From CAYXVU01 sp964468725 (GTDB lineage: Bacteria; Acidobacteriota; Blastocatellia; UBA7656), in NCBI GenBank assembly GCA_964468725.1, contig CAYXVU010000031.1, positions 1 to 38,121 of the forward strand: a stretch of 38,121 nt of DNA, in the 5' to 3' direction. Positions 23,925-32,450 of this stretch are shown here, one piece after another. A program made the translations under genes and the position numbers. How positions within the stretch are numbered: the stretch's first letter is position 1; the number at the start of each line of letters is the position of its first letter. The notes below the pieces were generated by a model that searched no databases, had not been told where the DNA came from, and saw only the letters and a program-made list of their open reading frames with translations.

Positions 23925-25310
23925 ATGATGAAATCCATCGTCGTATTGATTCTCTCTCTCTGTTTCGCGCTTTCGGCACAAGCGCAGAATTGGCCTTCAT
24001 TTCGCGGCGCGTCGGCATCGGGTGTGGCTGACGGCACGAATCCACCGGTTGTCTGGAATGCCGCAGAGGCCAGCAATATCCTCTGGAAGACGGCCATTCC
24101 GGGACTCGGCCATTCCAGCCCCATCATCTGGGGTGACCGTGTATTCGTCACAACGGCCATCAGTAGCGCGGCGGAGTCGCCTTTCGTTCACGGACTGACG
24201 GAGACTGCCGCTTCGGCAGCCGACACCTCGAAACACACATGGCGCGTCTATTGTCTGAGTAAGAGCACGGGTCGCATTCTATGGGAAAAGACGGTTCACG
24301 AAGCGATTCCGAAGGTCAAACGCCACGTCAAAGCCAGTCACGCAAACCCGACCCCGGCAACCGATGGCAAATACTTGATCATCTCTTTCGGCTCGGAAGG
24401 GCTGTATGGCTTCACGGTTGAGGGCAAACTTTTATGGCAACAAGACCTCGGACTGCTCGATGGCGGGTGGACGCCCGACCCGCAGTCGCATTGGGGATTC
24501 GGCAGCTCGCCGATCATTTATAAACATCTGGCCATCGTGCAATGCGACGCGCAGAGTCAATCATTTCTCTCCGCTTTCGATTTGCGAACCGGCAAGCGGA
24601 TGTGGCAGACGCCGCGCGGCGAAGACAGTTCATGGAGCACGCCGCTCATCTATGAAGCGAATGGGCGAGTCGAACTGGTCACCAGCGGAACGAAATTCTA
24701 TCGCGCCTACGACCCGCTGACCGGCAAAGAGCTATGGCGCATGGCCGATGGCATAGATGTGAAAATCCCCACTCCCATCGTCGCTCATGGGCTCTATTTT
24801 TTAGGCGGCGGCAGTTCGCATGTGCGGCGCACCTTTTACGCGCTACGCGCCGGTGCAACCGGCGAGATCAAACCCGAAGCCGAGGCTGCCAATGCTACCA
24901 TCGCATGGCGCAGCCCGATCATTAAACCTCATATCATCACCCCTATCGTCTATGGCGATTTTCTGTACGTCTGTACGGACAACGGCATCCTGACGCAATT
25001 CAACGCCAAGACCGGCGAGTCGGGTTATCGTGCGCGGCTTGGCGACGGCGGAGCTTTTAGCGCGTCGCCTGTCGCGGCGGATGGCAAACTCTATTTTGCC
25101 AGCGAAGATGGCGATGTCTTCGTCGTCAAAGCGGGCGCCAGTTACGAATTACTATCGCGCAATTTGGTCGGCGAAGTGATGATGGCGTCTCCGGCAATTT
25201 CGAATGGAATGTTGATTATTCGGGGTCAACATCACCTCTTTGCGGTCAAGGAAACCTCAGTGCCAAGAGCCTTGAAGGGTGCCAACCGGAGAGGACTCTT
25301 CGACCGATGA
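23925..25310 (+). CDS. Second exported PQQ-type beta-propeller protein
   Basis: The 461-aa protein starts 15 bases after the YHS gene with a signal peptide (SIVVLILSLCFALSAQAQ) and contains seven or eight PQQ-like blades: WPSFRGASASGVADGTNPP, YCLSKSTGRILWEKTVH, GFTVEGKLLWQQDLG, SAFDLRTGKRMWQTPRGE, RAYDPLTGKELWRMADG, FNAKTGESGYRARLG, and a closing ISNGMLIIRGQHHLFAV. The opening WPSFRGxxxxG is typical of large acidobacterial and planctomycete secreted PQQ propellers of unknown role. It is not a near copy of the other propeller but shares the overall design. A second ATG at 23928 is possible. It ends the operon. Confidence 0.85.
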   Translation: MMKSIVVLILSLCFALSAQAQNWPSFRGASASGVADGTNPPVVWNAAEASNILWKTAIPGLGHSSPIIWGDRVFVTTAISSAAESPFVHGLTETAASAADTSKHTWRVYCLSKSTGRILWEKTVHEAIPKVKRHVKASHANPTPATDGKYLIISFGSEGLYGFTVEGKLLWQQDLGLLDGGWTPDPQSHWGFGSSPIIYKHLAIVQCDAQSQSFLSAFDLRTGKRMWQTPRGEDSSWSTPLIYEANGRVELVTSGTKFYRAYDPLTGKELWRMADGIDVKIPTPIVAHGLYFLGGGSSHVRRTFYALRAGATGEIKPEAEAANATIAWRSPIIKPHIITPIVYGDFLYVCTDNGILTQFNAKTGESGYRARLGDGGAFSASPVAADGKLYFASEDGDVFVVKAGASYELLSRNLVGEVMMASPAISNGMLIIRGQHHLFAVKETSVPRALKGANRRGLFDR

Positions 25311-25738
25311 AGGCCAGAGGCCGACTCTCACATTCTCAAAGATGGCCGGTCGCTCCCCATAGCCGTTCCTATTCTTCGATACCTCCCTCTTCACCGAGAG
25401 AGTGGCCTGACAGCGCCTGCTCCATCCAATCTGCCATTTCAGCCAATATTCCCATTGTCCTTAGAATTCTTAATAATTTTTAAGCGATAAATTCAGGATA
25501 ATTCGATTCGCAATCTGCTATTGATAACTTCTTGCCCGATCAAAGCTTCATGAGACTTCCATTACATCATCAAGAGGTAATCATTGAAGAATCGTCAAGT
25601 ATGTTGGACTCGGCAATCGGTGGAATTCGCACTCCCCTTCGAGTTCCCGACCAGAACAGAACTGAACGCTGCTGGCAGGGCTGAGCGTTCGCGGGCAAGC
25701 ACTTGACCCATCTTTCCGAAAATCAAGGAGATCAATGA
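25311..25738. other. 428-base intergenic region with a leader hairpin
   Basis: Between the PQQ gene and the TPR/FG-GAP gene. The stretch around 25460-25530 is A/T-rich and may hold a promoter, but no clear pair was found. GAACGCT (25664-25670) and AGCGTTC (25684-25690) form a perfect 7-bp stem about 48 bases before the next ATG. I see no gene. Confidence 0.5.
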
Positions 25739-27469
25739 ATGAGAAACGTAAAACGAATTCGAATGGATTACGGACTTATCACTCTACTTTTTCTTGCCTT
25801 GTTACTGATGGCGCAAACGGAGCCCGCAACGGCGCAACAACCGGGGGCTCTGCCGGAAGAAGTTCGTAAAGCGCAGTCCTTGTTTCAGGCCAATGATTTT
25901 GACGGGGTCATCAAGACCCTGGAAGATTTCTATCAGCGCAACCCGTCAGCGTTGATGGGGCGATTGTTGCTCGGCAATGCCTACCGACAAAAGGGCGAAT
26001 TGGACAAAGCGATTGCCATCTATTTGAAGATCGCGCAGCCGCGTCCGGCACGGTTACAAGCTCAGTTCAACGCCGCTGCCGCCTATGCGGCAAAGGGCAA
26101 CCGAGACGAAGCCCTTCAGTTGCTCAGTCAGGTTAAAGCCAGCGGCGCGTTCGATATGGATTTGGCGCGTACCGACAAAGACCTGCAAAAACTGCAAAGT
26201 GACCCGCGTTTTGAAACGGTGACCTTTCGCGCGGCAGATTTCGCTAATCCCTTTGTCGAACCCGTACAGATCATTCACGAATGGGTCGGCGAAGCCAAAG
26301 GCGATCAGTTTAGTTGGATTGCGCGCAGCATCCCCGATGTTGATGGCGATAAGGTTAAAGACGCGGTGACTTCGGCTCCTACCTATGGCGCAAACGGCCA
26401 ACCGGCAGGCCCCGGACGGATTTATCTCTATTCCGGCAAGACTGGCAAACTGCTTTGGACGGCAACGGGACAGGGACGCGAAAGTCTCGGCATGGGTCTC
26501 GAAGGGGCGGGCGACGTCAACGCCGATGGCATTGCCGATGTCATCGCGGGTGCGCCGGGATCAAGCAAAGCCTATGTCTATTCGGGGAAAGACGGCAAGG
26601 TATTACTTACCCTCAGTTCACCGGACGGCAATGACGGCTTCGGCGGCAGCGCATCCGGTATCGGAGATTGGAACCACGACGGACATGCCGAGGTGATTGT
26701 CGGCGCATCAACCAACAATGCGGCGGGACAGGGCGCAGGGCGCGCCTTCGTCTTTTCCGGCAAAGATGGTTCCCTGCTGTTGACCCTCGACGGCGAAAAG
26801 GCAGGCGATGCCTTCGGCAGCATTGTGGCAGGCAGTGTCGTCCTCAAAGGCAAGCGCCAGGCGCTTCTCCTGGTTGGCGCTGCTGGCGCAGGCGCCAATA
26901 ATCGTGGCCGCGTCTATGTCTATGACGGACTGAAGAAGCAGCCGAAATTCGTCATCGAAGCGGACGATACCGGCGCGGCGCTGGGTGCAATGTTTACCTC
27001 GGTCGTTGGGGATGTGAACGGCGATAAGATTCCAGATGTGTATGCTTCCGATTTTTCCAATTCGGCAAAAGGCCCCTCGACGGGTCGTGTCTACATTCAT
27101 TCCGGCGCAGACGGAAAGCGACTGTACAACTTCACCGGCGAATCGGCAGGCGATGGCTTCGGCATCGGCTCAGCCGATGTCGGCGATGTCAACCATGATG
27201 GCTTTGCTGACTTGCTGATCGGCGCGTGGCAACATTCCAGTGCCGCCCAGTCAGGCGGCAAGGTCTATCTCTACTCGGGCAAAGACGGCAGCGTATTGCG
27301 CACCATTACCTGTCGCGTACCAGGCGAAACCTTCGGCTTTGATGCAACCGGCATCGGCGATGTCAATGGCGACGGGGTGATTGATTTCTTATTGACTTCG
27401 ACATGGAGCAATATCAAAGGCTTTCGCTCCGGGCGCATGTTTGTGATCTCCGGTAAAGTCGCGCGGTAG
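25739..27469 (+). CDS. Secreted TPR plus FG-GAP (integrin-like) repeat protein
   Basis: The 576-aa protein starts at 25739, eight bases after AAGGAG; an ATG at 25735 is out of frame. After a signal peptide (GLITLLFLALLLMAQTEPATA) come two to three TPR repeats (about 38-125), then seven FG-GAP beta-propeller blades (about 175-570) with the calcium-binding DxDxDGxxD pattern: DVDGDKVKDAVTSAP, DVNADGIADVIAGAP, DWNHDGHAEVIVGAS, DVNGDKIPDVYASD, DVNHDGFADLLIGAW and DVNGDGVIDFLLTS. It likely binds ligands or surfaces extracellularly with calcium. Its AT-rich 428-base upstream gap suggests its own promoter, although it follows the PQQ operon on the same strand. Confidence 0.87.
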   Translation: MRNVKRIRMDYGLITLLFLALLLMAQTEPATAQQPGALPEEVRKAQSLFQANDFDGVIKTLEDFYQRNPSALMGRLLLGNAYRQKGELDKAIAIYLKIAQPRPARLQAQFNAAAAYAAKGNRDEALQLLSQVKASGAFDMDLARTDKDLQKLQSDPRFETVTFRAADFANPFVEPVQIIHEWVGEAKGDQFSWIARSIPDVDGDKVKDAVTSAPTYGANGQPAGPGRIYLYSGKTGKLLWTATGQGRESLGMGLEGAGDVNADGIADVIAGAPGSSKAYVYSGKDGKVLLTLSSPDGNDGFGGSASGIGDWNHDGHAEVIVGASTNNAAGQGAGRAFVFSGKDGSLLLTLDGEKAGDAFGSIVAGSVVLKGKRQALLLVGAAGAGANNRGRVYVYDGLKKQPKFVIEADDTGAALGAMFTSVVGDVNGDKIPDVYASDFSNSAKGPSTGRVYIHSGADGKRLYNFTGESAGDGFGIGSADVGDVNHDGFADLLIGAWQHSSAAQSGGKVYLYSGKDGSVLRTITCRVPGETFGFDATGIGDVNGDGVIDFLLTSTWSNIKGFRSGRMFVISGKVAR

Positions 27470-27738
27470 CTGAAGGGCTTAGCTAGAGCGGCAGGCCATC
27501 ATCAGGCTGGAATGAAGGGGAGCGGACACGGAAGAGATGGATCGTCACGGATCAATTGGCTGTAGCCGTGAAAGTCCGTCTCCTCCGCCTTCTATTCCGG
27601 GTTGTGAACGGCCTGACTCTGTAGCACGGGCGACCTGGGGCGATCTTTTGGCGTCACGCCTGCTGGTAAATTGCCTTCGAAAAAACCGTCATCGCCATCC
27701 TTCACAACCGAAACGACTGGCGGACTGTCGCTCAATCG

Positions 27739-29190
27739 CTACTGCTGCCCGTCGCGCGGAATGGGCGGCGGCCCGTCTGGGATGTAGGGCTTATAGACTT
27801 GCCCTTTGGTCTTCTCTTTGAACTCGGCTTGGATGGCATCGCGCACTTTTGCATCGTCAAATAAATCCACCATGGTTGAGGCGAGAGCTTTAGCAGCATA
27901 GGCCAACCCCTTATGCCCGATTGACATGCCGCCACAAGCGACTACAGGCCAGGCGTGCCAAGGAGCGCCTTCCGGAGCCGTCGTAACCGACAGGTGCAGA
28001 GTCGGCACATTCCAACTAACATCGGCAACATCGGTCGAACCGCCGGGTGGATCGGGTCTCGGATCTTCCATCGGTTTGACCATGCCGTTCGCGCCGCGCT
28101 CTTCAACACCGGTCGCACGTTGAATTGCGCGCGCGAATTCCTGCTCTTCGCTGGTGTATTGGATAGCTCCCAACCAAGTCAGATTCGATTGCAGTAATTT
28201 CGCGCCTTCCATATTCACCAACATTTCGTAATCGCCCGCTTGGATGGTCAGTTTGCCTTCGACGCCGACCATCTGGGCTGCGCCGTCAACCATTTTGCGA
28301 ATCCGCGCCAGCACCTCTTCGACGCCCGTGCGTTTCGAATCGCGCACCCAACACCAGAGCTTGGCGTATTCGGGCACGACATTGGGCACATCGCCGCCGT
28401 TTTGAATGGTGTAATGAATACGCACCGAAGGCTTCACATGCTCGCGCATCAAGTTGATCCCATGAGTGAGGAGTTCGAGCGCATCAACAGCGCTTCGTCC
28501 GTTCCATGGGTCGAATGCGGCATGTGCGGATTTGCCTTTGAATTCGACGATGAAATCAACGATGGCTTGCGTGCTTTGCGTATCGGCGCGAATTTCGTCC
28601 GCCGGATGCCACGCCAAACAGACATCCACATCTTTGAATTGCCCGGCGCGCGCCATATAGACTTTGCCGCCGACGGCTTCTTCGGCGGGCGTGCCGTAAA
28701 AGCGAATCGTGCCTTTCAGTTTGCCTGCGGCGATCAACTCTTTGATGGCGATGGCCGCACCGAGGCTGGCTGCACCGAACAGGTTATGGCCGCATCCGTG
28801 CCCGGCTGCGCCTGCTGCAAAGGGTTCTTTGACGGTTGAAACTTTTTGCGAGATGCCGGGCAGCGCGTCGTATTCGCCGAGTATGGCGATGACCGGGCGA
28901 CCCTGCCCGTAAGTCGCAGTGAAGGCAGTGGGCATTCCGGCAACGCCGCGTTCGACTTTGAAGCCTTGTCTTTCGGCGTAATCGGCCAGCACTTTTGCCG
29001 AACGCGTTTCGCGCAGTGCCGTTTCGGCAAACGCCCAGATTTGATCGCTCAACTTGATGAGTTCGGCTTTATGCTTGTCAATGGTCGAGACGGCCTCCTC
29101 TTTTTTCTTCAAGTCGGATCCTTGCGACGAAGCCGGAAAAGTCAGAGCTGCCATCGTCAACAAGAGAACGAAAACGGAACGCAGTTTCAT
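27739..29190 (-). CDS. Exported M20-family amidohydrolase (AbgB-like)
   Basis: The 483-aa protein starts at 29190 with GAGAGGAG seven bases upstream and has a signal peptide (SVFVLLLTMAALTFPASSQG). The body matches M20 zinc peptidases of the aminobenzoyl-glutamate utilisation protein B group: GHGCGHNLFGAASLGAA (metal ligands His/Asp region), YGTPAEEAVGGK (catalytic Glu), the dimerisation domain around GKSAHAAFDPWNGRSAVDA, and a terminal GHKGLAYAAKALAST. It would hydrolyse an N-acyl amino acid or aminobenzoyl-glutamate-like amide, here in the periplasm. A longer in-frame start overlaps the DUF971 gene and is not preferred. The final tail (YIPDGPPPIPRDGQQ) is Pro-rich. Confidence 0.88.
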   Translation of the reverse strand: MKLRSVFVLLLTMAALTFPASSQGSDLKKKEEAVSTIDKHKAELIKLSDQIWAFAETALRETRSAKVLADYAERQGFKVERGVAGMPTAFTATYGQGRPVIAILGEYDALPGISQKVSTVKEPFAAGAAGHGCGHNLFGAASLGAAIAIKELIAAGKLKGTIRFYGTPAEEAVGGKVYMARAGQFKDVDVCLAWHPADEIRADTQSTQAIVDFIVEFKGKSAHAAFDPWNGRSAVDALELLTHGINLMREHVKPSVRIHYTIQNGGDVPNVVPEYAKLWCWVRDSKRTGVEEVLARIRKMVDGAAQMVGVEGKLTIQAGDYEMLVNMEGAKLLQSNLTWLGAIQYTSEEQEFARAIQRATGVEERGANGMVKPMEDPRPDPPGGSTDVADVSWNVPTLHLSVTTAPEGAPWHAWPVVACGGMSIGHKGLAYAAKALASTMVDLFDDAKVRDAIQAEFKEKTKGQVYKPYIPDGPPPIPRDGQQ

Positions 29191-29246
29191 GCAGAATCTC
29201 CTCTCACAGGTTTTTCCAGGCGTCACCCTGCTGGTCAATCGCTCAT

Positions 29247-29573
29247 TCACTTCTTAGGTGCTCGTTTGGCGGCGCACCCTTCGCACAAACAAAGGTCGCG
29301 CAACCGCTCCCAGGTGTAGATGCCATCGTCATGGCGGTCGCTGAAGACAAACTTCACGCCGTAACGGCCTACGTGTTGCGCGCTGACGACGGTCAAATCA
29401 TCAGCAAGCGTCTTCGGGTCGAGAATGCGCAAGCCGGTGACTTCGCTGACGCAGCGTGCGCACATACACTCGCTGCGCAGATAGCGGGTCGGAAAGATGC
29501 TCACATGGCCATCATCCCACGTGACGGTTATCTCTTGTGCATCCGTCTTGGTTATTGCGGTCGGGATCGGCAT
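29247..29573 (-). CDS. DUF971 family protein
   Basis: The 108-aa protein has the DUF971 or gamma-butyrobetaine-hydroxylase N-terminal-like domain: ITVTWDDGHVSIFPTRYLR, CMCARCVSEVTGLRI, VSAQHVGRYGVKFVFSDRHD and DGIYTWERLRDL. Cysteines in CxxC form (MCARC, LCEGC) suggest a zinc or iron-sulfur site; stand-alone members are often annotated as assembly-related, but no function is established. ATG at 29573 is used; a GTG at 29588 is an alternative, and neither has a clear ribosome-binding site. It lies 56 bases upstream of the M20 gene on the same strand. Confidence 0.85.
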   Translation of the reverse strand: MPIPTAITKTDAQEITVTWDDGHVSIFPTRYLRSECMCARCVSEVTGLRILDPKTLADDLTVVSAQHVGRYGVKFVFSDRHDDGIYTWERLRDLCLCEGCAAKRAPKK

Positions 29574-29660
29574 AACATTTTCGGTCACGGATAACCGAGG
29601 CTCGGCAACTTTCTCTTACCCTCTCTTCTTTATCTCTCCTCAGTCCCGGCCTCCGGCCAC

Positions 29661-30440
29661 CTATCGGTGTTTCCATCTTGGCGGACGTTTGGCAACGAAG
29701 GCTTCGATGCCTTCCGCAGGGTCTTTACACGACATCAGTTGATTGAGATAGATGTCTTCCGAGCGTTTTAACGCTTCGTCAAAAGGCAGTCCGCTGGTTT
29801 CGACCATCGCGCGCCGCGCCAACTCTAGCGCCGGAACGCTGATTTGGCGCAAGACGGCGAGAATCTGCTCGGCCTTCTCTTCGATTGCTCCATCCTCAAC
29901 GACATGATTGACCAATCCGAGTTTATGCGCTTCGAGGGCGCTGACCAGTTCGCCCGTGAGCACCATCTCGCGCGCCTTCTTTTCGCCGATCACCCTTGGC
30001 AGGATAACGGCGGCGACCGGCGGAAAGGACGCGATCTTGATTTCCGGCTGCCCGAAACGAGCGGTCTGCGTGGCAATCACGATGTCGGCAAAGGCAGCCA
30101 ATTCGCAGCCGCCGCCGAGCGCCACGCCCGAGACCAGCGCAATGACCGGCTTCGAGACAATGTTGAACATGCGAAAGACCGAGTGAAAGGCGTCGAGCAT
30201 CTGAAAGGCAGTTTCCGGGCGATGCTCTTCGATAGAAACGCCTGCCGAGAATGCCCGCGTGTGCGCTGCCGGAGCTAACACAACGGCGCATACATCTGAC
30301 ATCTGGCTGACCAGGTTAACGGCGCTCGCCACCTCCTTCAACATCGCAATGTTGAAGACATTGAGCGGCGGACGCGCAAAGTTGATGCGCGCGACCCGGT
30401 CAGTGATCAGAAATTGAATGTCTTTATACGAACTCGGCAT
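29661..30440 (-). CDS. Enoyl-CoA hydratase/isomerase family protein
   Basis: The 259-aa protein is a crotonase-fold enzyme with the two oxyanion-hole segments AFSAGVSIEEH (about 65-75) and GVALGGGCELAAFADIVIA (about 104-122), and the PEIK region with a glutamate. The SAGVSIEEHRPE phrase resembles dienoyl-CoA hydratases of the cyclohexadiene-carbonyl-CoA type, but substrate cannot be fixed by sequence alone. Start at 30440 begins MPSSYKDIQFLITDRVARIN, right at the usual family N-terminus; longer starts at 30485 and 30518 lack a clear ribosome-binding site. The gene is downstream of FTCD on the same strand, so co-transcription is likely. Confidence 0.85.
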   Translation of the reverse strand: MPSSYKDIQFLITDRVARINFARPPLNVFNIAMLKEVASAVNLVSQMSDVCAVVLAPAAHTRAFSAGVSIEEHRPETAFQMLDAFHSVFRMFNIVSKPVIALVSGVALGGGCELAAFADIVIATQTARFGQPEIKIASFPPVAAVILPRVIGEKKAREMVLTGELVSALEAHKLGLVNHVVEDGAIEEKAEQILAVLRQISVPALELARRAMVETSGLPFDEALKRSEDIYLNQLMSCKDPAEGIEAFVAKRPPRWKHR

Positions 30441-30522
30441 AACGGAGTAATCAAGGATCGGCAGCCTAGAGGGTATGGGAGCCATAACCCGGCGGGACTC
30501 CCGAACCAGTTGCTTCACCGAC

Positions 30523-32127
30523 TCACATTTTGGCCAACATCTGCGTTTCGATCTGGCTAGCCAGCGTTTTCGCTTCGTCTATGATATCGGTGACCTGCTG
30601 GCGAATGGGTTCAGTTTCCTCAGCGGGCAACATCGAGAGATTCACGCCGATGTTGTAATAGGCGCTGCGAATAGCTGTCTCGGCAAGCTGACTGCCGACC
30701 GCCACATCGGAAAACGCATTCGCGTTGCCGATACTAGCGACCTCATGCAACAACTTCAATACTTCGAATACCCGTCTCGCCGTTTCCAGAGGTGCGTTGA
30801 CCGCGCCGCGTCCCGCTTCTTCAATTGCCCGCGCCCGCGCGGCCTTCTCGGTTTCATTCTCTTTCGGCAAGCGATAAGCAGCCAGCACACCATCGAAGCT
30901 GGCCGCATCTTCGGCAATCAAGGCTTTGAGCCGCGCACCGAGTTGCGTCAATTCGGCTTCGATCTCTTTGACGCGGGCGGCAACCGCCTCATACTTCTTC
31001 TTGCCGAGCGTAAGATGGCAGACCATCCGTCCGAGCGAGGCCGCCAACACTCCGCTGTAGGCCGCGACGCTGCCACCTCCCGGCGCTGGCGTATCGGCGG
31101 CGACCAACTCGGCAAACTCGCCGACGGTAGCCGATAGATCGGTCGCCGGTTGCCGGTTATCGGGTGTCGGGGGTTGGCTGTGCGCCTCTGCGCCTTCGCG
31201 CCTTTGCGCCCCCTCTGCTTCCGCCAATGCCGCTTGCAAGCGATATTCGAGGATCTGCTCTTCGCCGAAGTTTTCGAGTTGCAGATAGAAATCGGCAGCC
31301 GCGTTAAGGGCGCGTTGCGGCACCAGTCCGACGATCTCTGATTCAATCACTGCGACACCGTAGCGCGCCGCTTCGCGTTGGATCATCTCAAAGACGCGAA
31401 ACAACGGCGTGCCTTCGTAATTGACCATGTTCATGGAAACCTGCACGATGCCGCGATCTTTCAATTCGAAGCCGAGCGCTTTGACATAGCGCAAGCCGCC
31501 GGTTTGATGGCGCACGGCGCGAGCGATTTTATTAGCGACTTCGAGATTCGCGGTCGCCAGATTGACGTTATACGCGATCAACGGCGGACGCGCGCCGACG
31601 GCGGTAATGCCAGCAGTCGGATGGACGCGGGCTTCGCCGAAATCCGGCAGACGCGCCGGGTTGGTAGCGATCTCGTCACGAATGGTTTCAAATTGACCTT
31701 TGCGCAGAGCCGCCAAGTTTTCGCGCTCCAGTCGCGTCGCCGCCTTTTCGTAGAGGTAGACGGGGATGCTAAGTTCGCGCCACATCCGTTCGCCCAATTG
31801 CCGCGCCAGCGCGACACATTCGTCCATTGTAACACCGGAAATTGGCACAAAGGGGATGACATCGGTCGCGCCCATGCGCGGGTGCTCGCCTTTGTGATGG
31901 TTAAGGTCAATCAAGGTAGCAGCCGTCTGGGCAGCGGCAAAGGCTGCGTCAACGACTTGCTCAGGCGGCGCGACAAAGGTGACGACCGAGCGGTTGTGAT
32001 CGGCATCGGATTCGCGGTCCAGCAGGACGACTCGGGGAACAGATTGGAGGGCGGCAATAATCTGATCAATGATTTCGGGTCTTCGGCCCTCGCTGAAGTT
32101 CGGGATACATTCGACGATATTTCTCAT
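30523..32127 (-). CDS. ftcD: Bifunctional glutamate formimidoyltransferase / formimidoyltetrahydrofolate cyclodeaminase
   Basis: The 534-aa protein combines the formiminotransferase N- and C-terminal subdomains (about 1-300; MRNIVECIPNFSEGRRPEII, catalytic His82 in HHKGEHPRMGATDVIPF) with the cyclodeaminase domain (about 333-530; DTPAPGGGSVAAYSGVLAAS, ASIGNANAFSDVAVG). It moves a formimino group from formiminoglutamate to tetrahydrofolate and releases ammonia, ending histidine degradation. Its linker (residues 305-330) is encoded by a repeat-like stretch at 31138-31212. The longer start at 32193 is not used because homologues begin MxxIVECVPNFSEG. No hut genes are in the window. The next gene downstream is the crotonase-fold protein. 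Confidence 0.93.
   Translation of the reverse strand: MRNIVECIPNFSEGRRPEIIDQIIAALQSVPRVVLLDRESDADHNRSVVTFVAPPEQVVDAAFAAAQTAATLIDLNHHKGEHPRMGATDVIPFVPISGVTMDECVALARQLGERMWRELSIPVYLYEKAATRLERENLAALRKGQFETIRDEIATNPARLPDFGEARVHPTAGITAVGARPPLIAYNVNLATANLEVANKIARAVRHQTGGLRYVKALGFELKDRGIVQVSMNMVNYEGTPLFRVFEMIQREAARYGVAVIESEIVGLVPQRALNAAADFYLQLENFGEEQILEYRLQAALAEAEGAQRREGAEAHSQPPTPDNRQPATDLSATVGEFAELVAADTPAPGGGSVAAYSGVLAASLGRMVCHLTLGKKKYEAVAARVKEIEAELTQLGARLKALIAEDAASFDGVLAAYRLPKENETEKAARARAIEEAGRGAVNAPLETARRVFEVLKLLHEVASIGNANAFSDVAVGSQLAETAIRSAYYNIGVNLSMLPAEETEPIRQQVTDIIDEAKTLASQIETQMLAKM
31138..31212. repeat. Repeat-like insertion encoding the FTCD interdomain linker
   Basis: Read on the - strand it has GGCGCAAAGGCG, CGAAGGCGCAGAGGCGCA words followed by CCGACACCCGATAACCGG words. 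These look like intergenic repeat elements rather than protein-coding sequence, yet the frame stays open (EGAQRREGAEAHSQPPTPDN then RQPATD). The word GTCGCCGGTTG (+ strand 31142-31152) is shared with the intergenic element at 2993-3003. Confidence 0.55.
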
Positions 32128-32384
32128 ATTCGGGCTATGATCTCGATTTCGATTTGAATTCTGTTTCGGGCGAAATCCTATCGCAGGAAGCAAGGCGATG
32201 GCAAAGAAAGATAGTTCGGCTCAGTCATGGCGGAAACTCCCAGCGCTCCAGCCAGCGGTCGGAAAATTTGCTCAACCTCAAGTCAATCCGATCTGTACCC
32301 GCCACCTATAAGGCTTGCTTGGTCTCCATCGCCCCACGGTTTCACGAGATTGCCTACAAAGCGATTTTATCCTGTAGATGCGGA
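32128..32384. other. Intergenic region upstream of ftcD
   Basis: About 260 bases between the FTCD start and the terminator of the outer-membrane receptor gene. It must hold the ftcD promoter, but no convincing -35/-10 pair or gene was seen. No ribosome-binding site is visible before the ftcD ATG. Confidence 0.4.
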
Positions 32385-32416
32385 CAAAAATGGGCGGCCA
32401 ACTGGTGGCCGCCCAT
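32385..32416 (-). terminator. Intrinsic terminator of the TonB-dependent-receptor-like gene
   Basis: ATGGGCGGCCA (32390-32400) and TGGCCGCCCAT (32406-32416) form an 11-bp stem around ACTGG. On the - strand the stem is followed by TTTTTGTCC, a proper U-tract. It lies 35 bases after the stop codon of the gene ending at 32451. Confidence 0.88.
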
Positions 32417-32450
32417 CCCCTCCTGAAGATGAGGAGCAAAGATTGAGAGA

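Noticed and set aside
31378..32157. 259-residue open frame on the + strand
   Set aside because: Antisense to FTCD, which has clear catalytic motifs; the frame has no domain signature.
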